64,000 nucleotides of DNA from Lanius collurio (taxonomy: Eukaryota; Chordata; Aves; Passeriformes; Laniidae). Below the pieces are notes generated by a model. It was not told where the DNA came from and searched no databases. It was given only the letters and a program-made list of their open reading frames with translations. Location of the stretch: positions 851,933 through 915,932 of the forward strand of contig JACBWW010000050.1 of assembly GCA_020086605.1 (NCBI GenBank). Direction: 5' to 3'. A program made the translations under genes and the position numbers. Below, in pieces: positions 42,501-54,500 of this stretch (position 1 is its first letter; the number at the start of each line of letters is the position of its first letter).

Positions 42501-45500
42501 TGATGGGACTTCTGAAGGAAAGCAAGAGTGTGTTCCGGAATTGTGAGACTTCACTGTGAAGATGAAAGAAAATTAGTCACACAGTAAGGTAACAAAAATA
42601 CAGAATATAAGCAAAACTGCGTTTTACCAGCAGCATGCACTTCACTGGAAGATTCCATAAGGCTTTCTGAATCAAACAGCTGCTACAAGAAGTAATAATG
42701 AATCAAAACACTTGGATTTACAACTGGAATTGACAAAGACATATTTTCAGTTACTATAACCATATTGTTTTAGACTTACTTCAGACAAAAGCTATTTCAA
42801 CAGGAAGACCTGTCTTAGCCAACAGCTGGAAAGCTCATAGCCTTATTCTGGAAGGAAGGGGGACTGTTGCTTTTTACAGATGTCTCCATTCTCCTCATCC
42901 AAACAGAGTTAAATCTCTGAATAGAGAGACGGGCCCCATCTGAGATGCAGCTCTCACATCCTCCCAAGGCTGTGCACACTCACACCCCTGGCACCGATTC
43001 AGCCGAGGCGACCAAACACAACGGCCACAGAAACTCAACACTGTGCAGCATCCTCAAACTCAGCCTGAGTTTTGGGGCAGCCCCTCGTCCCTTCCAACAG
43101 CAGAACTCCAGACACTCAGCTGTTGGAGAGGCTGGATTTTATTTTAAAAGCAGCTCTTTTGCAGATGGTAACAATCAAACCCAGCCAGAGCTTCCCTTCA
43201 TTGCTCATCCCCAACACTCTGTGAGATCCAGGTTTAGGAGCAACCTCCAAGGCAAGCGTGAATTCGGTTTCTGGCCACAAAAGTAACACCTGCCAATGCC
43301 AAGTGCTATGGAAAGAGCACAGCAACTTTTCAGTTGACCACACTTCCTGCTGAGTATTTAAGGCACACGAAGGAAAAGCCATGTAGCAAGAGATGAGTAA
43401 CTAACAGACCACAAGTTCTTGTTCAAAATTACCATGTAGTATTTTACACTCTTAGCAACACACTGGTGTGGGACGTTTGTTTATGCTGGTGACTCCTTTG
43501 TCTCCTGGTGTGGTATCAGCTTTAGTCACCCACATTCTGGTATGGGATGTGCTGAGCCTCTGTGTTTTTTCCAGTTGTAAGGGAAGATGGTTCTCAGTTC
43601 AGACGGGCCCTTCCTCCTTCATTCACTCGGAACTCAGCTTCTTCCTCAAACAAACCCAGTGCTGCCTCAGTTTTTGGTGTCATCACTACATGGCCACAGG
43701 TCCTAAGGGATCACCATGAACACACCAAGCCCAGTCTCCAAAGTCTTCCCCAGAAGCTTCTTTTGTCGCAGATCTCAGGTGTGTGTCACACCAAATATAG
43801 CCTCAGTTTTGTTCTGGGCACTCTTCCTCCCCACTGGTTCCCATGGGTTTGGTAGGACATCATGGAAACACTGAATATTAGAATCATTCAGGTTGGAAAA
43901 CCCTTCCAGACCATTGAGTCCAAGCTGTGCCTTATGCCCACCTTGTCACCAGCCCAGAGCACTGAGTGCCATGTCCAGGCCATCACTGGACACCTTCCAG
44001 GGATGGGGATTCAAAACCTTCCTGGGCAGCCCCTGACAATGCCTGACCACCCTTTCCTTGATGTTAAACCTGAATCTCCCCTGGCACAGCTTGAGGCCAT
44101 TTCCTCATGTCCTGTCAAAAAGACAGCTTTGTTCCAGAGGAAGTGTCCAAGGCCAGGCTGGACAGAGCTCAGAGCAACCTGGGATAGTGGAAGGTGTCCC
44201 TGCCCATGGCAGAGGGTGGAACTGATGAGTTTGAAGGATCCCTTTCAATCCAAGCCATTCCATGACTGACCTTTTCTCCTCCAAAAGCACCATAAAAGCC
44301 ACCATCAGCCTTGATCAGTGGACAATCTGGAAGACCTGGGACTCCTCCTTGCAGACACATCAGATGCAGCCCTGACATCTGCCCCTCCACCACGCTCACC
44401 AACCATCACTCGCCTCACACACTCCTCGTGTCAGTAGCTCTGCTGCTGCTTCCTGGGCTCAGAACAAAGACTGATAGAGCACAAGCAGCAGTAATTAAAG
44501 TTACTTTCCTTTACAATCACACCTAAAAATACCATCTTCTAATCAACCTCATACTCATTGCAGAACTCTGAAAGTTTGTGGCATAGTGAGCTGGAAATAG
44601 CAGTAACTTGATTTATATTTAAAAGCAGGTAAATACCACCCCAGAGAACCAGATCTATGACTACTACAGAATGTAAAGCTGGATGAAACGTGTCACTTAT
44701 AGGAGAAGCTCCCACATGGCTTCTGCCACCTTCTTTTCCTGATTTAGAGAAGTGCTAAGTGCCTAAGCACAGGCAGAACCCGGCTGGAAATTTGGGGAGA
44801 GCATCAAAATCATCAGTTCCCAAAAAAATTATGCACCAGGTTTGTCAACCCCCAAATTAGCAGCCATAACTCCTCATGCATGAAATCAAACAGCAGCACA
44901 GGATCTCAGCAGGATGATCAGCTGAGCAATGCCTGCACAGTGCTTTGTGGCTTGGCAGGTGTACAGGAAATCTCAGAAGGAAAGAAAAAACCCAAACAAC
45001 TATTGAACCAACCAGTAGAAAAATACACCAAAGATAAGTCTTTGCACCCTGGCCTCTGTCAAGCACCAGTGATGCATTCAGGGCTTCAGATCCATGGAGC
45101 TCCTCCACTCACACTGAAGCCTGTAAGGTACAAAGTTGTGTTTGCTTTGCCCACAGGGGTGAACAGCTGCTGATAGCTGTGGGCTTTGCAGCTTTTTCTA
45201 GCCTGCACAGAGGGCAAACATGGAAACAACAGGGTTTTAGTCCAGCAGGTGAACATGGGTAGTGGTTGGAAACCTCCTTTCCCACTCACCTCCAGTTTCC
45301 CTTATTCCATCTCTATGGCCCCCAAACCCTTCCCTTCCCTGCAAGACATGCCTGAGCTACTCAAAAGAACATCCAAAGAGAGGAAAATATGTTTTCTTTA
45401 GCTTAATTCACAAAAAAAAAAAATCCCGACCAACCAACCGACCACCAAAAAAAAACCAAAACAAAAACCAACCCAAAAAACCCCAGAAAACACCATAACC

Positions 45501-48500
45501 CCAAAACCCTTATCCATTTTAGCAGCAGTTTTCTCAAAACTGCAATTTGGGGCAGATGCTCAGCATGGAAACTTCAGTGTGGACAGCTGAGGGCTGGCAA
45601 AGCCTCATCTGCAACTGCAAACACTGGAAAGTGTCTGGCAGACTAAATCACAGTGGTATTACTTTACAGAATACTCTTAAAGAGCAAAAAAGTCTTTTTT
45701 TCCTTTCTTTTGCACAGACCTTGCCATTAAATCTTTGCCTGGGGATGATGAAAACTTGCCTATCCTCTAGTGTGATCACTGCAGTATTGGAATACCAAGT
45801 GAACATACATAAAGATCCTCTGTATCATGCTCAATAAAAGCAAGCTGGTCTTTAGATGATGTTCACCCAAGGCATTTAACATCCCCAATCCTGCTCCAAG
45901 GATCGTGTCTTCAGTTACCAATGCCACAACAGTGTCTTGCAGAGAATCAAAGCACAAACATCAACTGTGGTTTCATGCAGAGGAAGGGAAATACCACGTG
46001 AAGCTTTAGAAACACCTTCCTGAGACAGGAGATGAGAGAGGCTGAGCAAGATGGATGCTGAGTGCCATGATGGTGCTGGCATCTTCTGTAAATTTGAAGC
46101 AGCAATGCCTGTCTACCTCCGAAAAGAGCAAGGAAAAGCTCTTTGGCAGGCAGCAAATTTACAAATATAGCACCAGGGTGATTTTTTTAGCTGAGGTCCC
46201 AAGCACAAAGAACCAAAAATCAGTAGTAAATGGGCCATCCCAGGAAGTGAGCAGGGATCTGGTATGCATGGCCAGAGGTGGCCTCCAAGCCCTGCAAAAC
46301 CAGCAGCTCCCTTCACACGGAACATAAAACTCCAGGGGAAACCCTGGATGGTTTTATAACGTACAGAAGCTGTAGGGTTATTTTCCTAAGGTTGGATGGG
46401 AAAGCATTTAGTGACAGGCTGAGAGAACTGGGATTGTTCATACTGGAGAAGAGAAGGCTTCAGGGAGATCTTGTTGAAGCCTTTCAGAACTTTAAGGGGG
46501 CTTATAAAAAATGAAGGACAGGGCAGATAGTGACAGGACAAGGAGGAGTGGTTTTAAACTGCCAGAGGGCAGGGCTGGATGTGATATTGGGGAGAAATTG
46601 CTCTCTCTGAGGGTGGGGAGGCCCTGGCACAGGGTGCGGAGAGAAGCTGTGATAGTGGAAGGTGTCCCTGCCTGTGGCAGGGAGTGAACAAGATGGGTTT
46701 TAAAGTCCCTTCCCACCCAAACCATTCCATTATTCTATGATTCCATGATCCTGGGTGCTTAAGGGTCCAGCTGATCCCCAGCACGTGTGTCAGCCATTGA
46801 TTCTGCCTGCTGGGATTCATCAGCAGGGTGCAGCTGGAGCTGCTGCAGGGGCTGCCCCTGCTCCAAGGTCCTGTGTCTTCGCTTCCCTGGACCTCTGCTT
46901 TAGCTTCACCTGCTTACACAGTAAAGAACCAGGAACAAGGATTACCTTATGATGTCTGTGCCACACTCCTTGTGAGGACCAACATGCCCCCCCACCCCAC
47001 ATGGAATTGAGGTGTAAAATGACCTTTTCTGCAGGTTACCAGTTGCAATGCATGAGAGCCACATCCAAAGCATGCCCTGACCCTCGAAGCACAACACGGA
47101 ATGAACCTGGAAAAACACCAGCATTTTGGGGAGCTATGAATAGACTGTCTCACAGCATTACCAAACATCTCCTTACAAGCTCTCTGTGGTTTGAAAAAGC
47201 ATCACTGGTGCTGGTGATGTCGGGGAGAGCCCCAAAAAATGCCAGGCACAGCCATGGGCCACTTTTCTCAGCAGGAACCGCTAACAGGAGGATGCCCCAC
47301 ACTGACTCTTTAAGCAGTGACATGTAAAAAGCCCAACCTGGAGATGAGCTGACACATTCACATCGCAAAAAGCTCCAAAGCAGAATTCCTTCTGGAGGAC
47401 AGATCATGGCTCACTCTTGGGAAGGTACACGAAGTGGGCAGCAAGTCAAAAACCCGCTACTCTTTTCCACCGAGGAGTGGAGTTGCTGCAGCCCACGGCT
47501 GCAGCTGTGCCAGCCCTGGAGCAGCTTGGCTTGAGGTGGTCCTGCAGCAGCACACGCTGCTCCAACCCAAGGGTGGCACAGCCCAAAGCCCTGGAGTGTG
47601 ACCAAGCACCTGCAGCAGCCCCCACCCAGCGGCGCGGCTGCAGCGGTGCCTCCTCTGTTCATACCCTAAAAACCACCTGGGAGACACTGGGCACCCAACA
47701 GGGAGTGCACAAAAGCACTGGGAGACACTGGGCACCCAACAGGGAGTGCACAAAAGCACTGGGAGACACTGGGCACCCAACAGGGAGTGCACAAAAGCAC
47801 TGACAGTGTTGTGCACAACATGGGTGTCATCCCTGTGGCACTGCCTGCTCCTCAAGAGCCATGGGGTGCAGGGCATGGCACAACTGCAGGCTTAGGACCC
47901 ATTTCATCACAAAGAGCACCCAAAGGGTCATTTGACTCATTAGTTTCAGCTTAGAAAATTTACTTAGAAAATAACTACTCTACTCTTGACCTCACTTGTT
48001 TCCTAAAAAAGTATCAACCATGCAAAAATTACCTACATACTTTTGAAAACTATACTGCTTTTAGCCTCTTACTCATGTATTCAGAAGAGCCCAAGAGTCA
48101 GCCTCACTTTTGTTCTCTGCTTCCTGCGCTGCAGCTAAGACAACTCCCTAGCTTTAAAAAACATGCAATAAAAAAAGATGCAATAACTAAGAAACAACTT
48201 TGGTAGCACTACAATGACCTAAATATTTTGGCTTAAAGCTTCAGTACTACCCAAAATATAAGAGCAACTGCTTGCTCAGACCTATGAACAAGTATCACAG
48301 AAGCATGAAAATAAAAGGCTTATGAATTCAAGATTTAACGCTTATTTAAATACCTAGAGAAACTAAATCACTAAAATCTTAGATTATACATAGCAAGATA
48401 AGCTTCAGTGTAGACTCAGCAGCAAACTTTTTTAAATATATGTAAGACTACTAGAAAGACACAGGATAAAGATTTTAGGAGACCAGGCAGGCAAACCCTT

Positions 48501-51500
48501 TCTTCACAGAAGTTTGAGCCATTTTCACAAGCTTTAATCTTGCTTTGATGTAAGAGTTGGCCTTGTTTCATCACTGTCCTTTAACTGCAAAAGCAAGTAA
48601 AATGCTTGCAAGTATGTTCAAAAACTTGAAACCACTTTTAATTGTTCTCTAAGTGTGAAGAAAACAGTGTGGTTATTCCATACAAAGGAAAAAGCTGTAC
48701 TTTAAAAGCACATTCCTTATGAATATCATTCTTCCCCACCTCGACACTGGCTCTGCAGCTGCCACTGCCCAAAGGCACCAACAACAAAGCTGCTTTCATC
48801 ATCTCAGAGCTTGCTTTTTCTCCCTTTGATACCAATAAAATGTCTATTAGATGCAAAGATTGTCTTACAATTTGTGGCCAAGCTGCACTAATTTAAGTAC
48901 TTCCAGTCTTCAAGATTTTGAAAAACATTAAATACAAAGGCACAGCACACTTACAGTGTGTTTCTCAATTGCAGATACTGGGGCAATGATGAGCTTGTTT
49001 CTCACTTTTTCTATTGAGATATTCTTTCCATTGATCCTTGTGCCTGATTCAACATTGTATGTAGTTTCTTCTACAAGTGACAAGAAAAGCATGAAAAATG
49101 CCACGTGCTTTCCCCTACAACCCTCTGGTTTCCCTTCCCTCACATTACCCAAAAAAAGACCAGAAAAAAGCCACCTTTCGTTTTCAGGCCCAGTGATGCA
49201 GCACACCATGTTTAGGGGTAGTTCTTGTATGTGGGTTGCTGTGGTGTAGAGGTTTGAGATGATCCTGCTGAACAGGCACAGAGGCTAACACAGCTCTGGG
49301 ACACAAAATGGGGAACTGGGATTTCTGGGTTTAGGAAAACCTCAAGCCATTTACAGAAAGTAAATGGGGTGTGATCACAGACAATCCTTCTACTGACAAA
49401 CTAATGAATGAAAACTGAAAAATTTCACCTCCTGCTTTGATTAGGGAAATCCTGACCATGCCTGTTGCAAGATAACATGACTGGAAACTTTCAAAATTGC
49501 TCATGGAGCTTTTGAGAGAAGTTAACAATGGACTATTTGAGCAATGGAAATTAAACAGAGAAGGTATATCCTGCTTTAGTCTCCCAAAGCTGAATCTGAA
49601 AGCCACCAAGGACAGTAAATTCTGTTCACATGGGTGGCAAATACCTTTCCCATCAATCACATCCCTGAATGCCTTTTGCTTGCATTCAGTTGAAATGTAA
49701 GAAAAAGTACTTGATGCCTTGAATTAAAGGCTGTAAAACCCAAAGAGAAGCTGCCTCTTCTTTCCAGCACAGGCAGACACCATTTATCAAAAATATGGGA
49801 TGAAAATCTGCCACTGGCTCCAAAAGCAACAATCTCTCTGAGCACTAAAACTTCTCAGAAAACAAGTAAAGCCAAAAGGATTTTCCTTTAAAAATCTCAC
49901 TTCGTACAATCCTCAAGAACTTGGAAACTTTGCAAGGTGCATATAATAGAATCTTACATGCTTATTGAAATCTGAATTTCCTGTGCACTTCACTTCTTCC
50001 TTCCGTGGGTATTTATCCATATTTGGATTGGACTAGATCGCACTACCGTGAATTCTGGATTTAATACATGCTTGTGAATGAAAATATTATCCTGCCTCTT
50101 CCTTAGATTTTGGGAGTTGCAGATAAATCCAATCAGCTTTTACCATAAACCTCACCAGGTAAAAAGGAAAAGCAGCCTCTAGGAGCTACAAACTAGATGC
50201 TGTTAAGTCCAGAGACATCCCACACATGCAGAATTTGGTTGGAATGACCTTAAAGCTCATCTCATTCCACCCCCTGCCAGGAGCAGGGACACCTTCCACT
50301 AGACCAGGCTCCAGGCCCTATGCAACTGGCCTTGGACACTTCCAGGGATGGGACACTCCTGCTTTGTATGATGCCACAGCCATGCTCACCTGCAGAAAAT
50401 GCAAGAGAGAGCTTGTGGAACGTGGCACAACCCAGCTTGGGACAGGCTGGAAGCAAAGGCAGGGAGTGCAGCCAGACTTGTACAGAACCCTGCTGTACTT
50501 GCAGTCACACATCAAATTAAAACCAGAAGGGTAAGTGACAGTTTAAAGCAGAAAATCCAACATCCAGTCTGAGTCCCTGTCCAAAAAAAGGCCAGCTTTT
50601 CCACAATTAATTCCAAGTAATTCTTCCATCCTCCAGCATTCCTGCTCCCAGCTCTGTGTACACTGGCTGAGACTTTCACTCCAGAGCTGCATCAGGTGCT
50701 TGGGTTCTGTTCCTCTGAGTTAGTGGGACTCATCTCCATACCACTGCTGGAATTTATTCAGCTGGTTTCCTGGAAAGCTAATGATCCATTTCCTATCTCA
50801 TCTTTTAAGTAAAGGGTAAACAAGGCTCCTCTTCAGCCTCTAAAATGGGACAGAACAGGAGTCTCTCTGCTTTTTCAAGTATGCTGCATCTTGTAAAAAC
50901 ATACCTACAGCATGTGATTGTTGTGCAAAAATCCCGACTTAATTAACACCACAGTGAAATTCCTAAGTAAAACAAATGGATAGAAAGAAGCTTCTTACAG
51001 ACGCTAAGTAACAGCTTTCACTGTTACCTCAAAAGAATCATGTCCAGAAGGTCTGCCTGGAAAAACTTCCTAAACAATAAGGAAATCCACAGGGTGCATC
51101 CCAGGTGCTGCAGCACTGCCACTGTGCCCTGTGCCCCACCTGCCTGGGGGAGGGAAGAGATGGAAAAGAAGGGGAGGAAGAAACTGCATTTAAACAAACA
51201 AATCCAAAGCAAATTACTACAAAGCCTCATCCTCTGGACAGATGTCTATTTACAGAAACGGATAGCAAGGATATGGCCAAACACACCAAGTACCTTTAAG
51301 AAAAAACAACCTTCAGAGAAGTTCAATTTTTCATACACTGAACTGTTTTGGAGACGCACCTGTTGAAATTACTGGTGTCGGCTGCCTGAAATTTTTCCAC
51401 TTCTACAAATTCAAAAAAAATTAATCCCAACACATGACACGTGACAGAGAAGAGCTGGGTCCCCTACTGCTTCTGCTGCTGAGATTGCAGAAATGGAAAA

Positions 51501-54500
51501 CCATCGAAACTTTAAGGGCATTTCCATCTTTGCCTGCTGTGAGATCCTCATCCTTGATTGTTTCCTGTCTGCTGGTAGAGGCACTAAGCAACACTTTGCC
51601 ATCAGCAATGATGACACCTCTGGCACAATCTCACAGGACATACCACTAAGTTGCTTTAGCAGGCACTTTCAGCTGATTCCTGAATTTCACGATTGCACCC
51701 CGAGCCTCTAACTCCCCACCACCGCCCTGGACTGCTCCCTCTTGGGTGTAGCACTCCTTAAGCATCATTAGACAATACACTCAACAAACAACTCCCATGT
51801 TTAGCCCATGCCTCATCAAACTGAGAGCACAAATTTTTTTAATAAACTCTTTTCACATGGCCAATTCCCAGTCTCCTAATTATTACTGCCATGTTTTAAA
51901 ATCCGTTTCACTCACATCCTGAATAATCCCCATGTAGTCCCATCAAAACCCCACAAAGCAGGATTATCTCTGCCACAAGTCATCTTTTTTAAGGCTCCAG
52001 TCCAACACCTAGAGGAATTACTATAAAATTTTCTTTTCATTTCGGAGGGCTTTAAATAATTTTACTGCTTACAATGTGTGTATATTTAAAATATCGTATG
52101 GATCTTAAATAGGTGGAAAAATGCATTTTTCCATAGGTTTCCTTAGAAAAACAGGCTTGTGCTGTACAGCACAGAAGACACCTTTGAAACTGCTAAGGTT
52201 TCCAGACTACCAATGCTGCAGTGCATGTGGTCTGGCTTTTTCCCACTTCCCCCTAAATATCCTCCACACACCTTCTCCCAGAGACACAAACTGTCCCCAC
52301 AGCTCACAGGAGTCCCTGCTGACTCATTTTTCCATTATTTCACTATGACATTTATCTTCTTCAGGTAGGAGTAAGGAATGTCAAGTCTTGGCGTTATTCA
52401 CAATTTCATCCCCCAACAATGACCAATTTTCATTAATTTCTACTTGACAAAGACAAAAGGTGTTGCGATGGCTTGCAAAATGTAACTTCACAAGATATAA
52501 ATACATACAGAGATTTTCTGAGTGGAAAAATTCTTTAGCAAAGCATTTTCACCCCCAACTAAGTGTTTAGGCAGTTGATTCAGACTTCACAAGGAAGATC
52601 TCTGCCCTTGCAGCTCCAAACACAGCCTCGATTTCCCTGGGAAGACCACCTGGAAATCACACTTCAGCATAATCTATTCTCTTCGTAGGCATTCTTTGCT
52701 GCAGGGGATGCACATTACCAGGTCGATAATTACATTTGCTGACTTTCAGGTCATGATATTGCCCAAGTATTGCCCCATGTACAACTACACACAGCTTTGT
52801 GAGTTGGCTGGTTCAGTCCTACCACATCCTCCCTAAGAGCATGGGAGCTGGAAGCAGTTTTAGGTGGAAATCTCAGGCTTGGAATTCAGTAACCGAGACA
52901 CCGCGTGGGATGCCTTCCTGGTTTTCTCTGGGATTTATTTCTCCAGCTGGTCTGACAGGGCTCACTCCCATTCACCCACAGGGAACCACAGACAGCAGAG
53001 CAGCTCCCAGGCTCTACCCAGGGGTGCCTGTGCTGAGGACAGGTTCTTGAAGGGTTATAGAGGCACCTGTTTGACTAGGTTTGCATATTTTCAACATAAT
53101 TTTACATCTCACATAATTCTTGTTGTCGTTTGGTTCTCCTCTCATCCCACAAACAATGTGAGCAGACAGAGTTCTGGAAGTCAGAAAACCAGTAGAACTG
53201 TACCTGTGTTGATGTAGAAGCTGTAACAGGGAATTGTGGAATATCCAGAGTTGGAATAGACCCACAAGAATCATCAAGTCCAACTCCTGCCCTGCACAGG
53301 ACATCCACACCTTTAATGCTCAGCCCCCCATTTCCATTCATTACATTGTGCTTTAGTTTAAATGTTGTCTAAGTGCACTACAAGGCTTTACCACCCATTT
53401 AATTTCAGACAAATTAAATTATCATTACGGCAACAAGAAATTAAATTACACCATCATGAAAACAACTATGAACTACACCAAGCTCTCACCTGAAGTAATA
53501 CTCAGGATTTCCTATCTTGGGGCTACTGGTATTTGGGCCAATATGAGTGAGCATCCTAAAATGCACAAAGTTTGGAGAGTGTTGCTGGCTCCTTGGGCTT
53601 GCTGTCTCCCCATCTCCCTCACCAGTGCTGTCCCATTCCATCCCTATGGACTGACAATCCTGCTGACAAAAAACCAAATCTTTCCCTTTCCTTCTTAGTG
53701 AGGACACCCCTGCATCACCTGTGGAGGAAAAGAACCCCAAAAGCTGCCATCCCACCAAGAAAAACCCAACTTAGCTTCACAAAGCCAGCCAAAAACCATA
53801 CTGCTTTTTCAAGCTACAGACTCAGTGCTTCGACATGGAATAAGGGGGGCTCATCACAGGGCTCCCCTGCAAATACATCACACCCAGGTGTGTAAGACAG
53901 AGAGGCAAGGCCTGAATCTCACAGACTCCAGCGTAACATCAGCACTAGGTTTGGTGAGTTGTCTGGATCGCACTGTTTCCATTTAAGATGCTCTTCACAA
54001 TTCTTTTTCCTCCTCAGAAGTGCTAATTCACTGGCAGCCTCTGTATAAAGTGCCTCATTAATTATTTTCCCAAGCAGGAGCTTAGAGTGGGGATCCTCAC
54101 AGCACGAACAGCAGATGTGAGCCAGGGGATGAGCACAGGATTTTAATTCCTTCTTCCACAGTGATTTCCCTCTGGCTCTTGCCTGTGCAAAGATGTGATG
54201 GGCAAACAAGGGCTGTGTCTGACGTGCTGCAGAACTCTCATAGCATGACCAAGGCACCCTCTCTGTGAGGTGCAGCAAGTCTCAGATACACACATCCAGC
54301 CCTACTTCACACATAGGGATTTCCCAACCTTTCAGCATTAGCTCCCAGTTCTAATTCTAGATGATGTTCAGGGCAAAGACCGGCATGATTTCCCCTAAAC
54401 TAATAAGGTTCCTGAATTTCCTAAATTTTTTTTTCTTTCAGTAAATAGACATCAACTTTTTCAGGTGCTCACAACCCAGGGAACAGAAACTTGAAATGCT

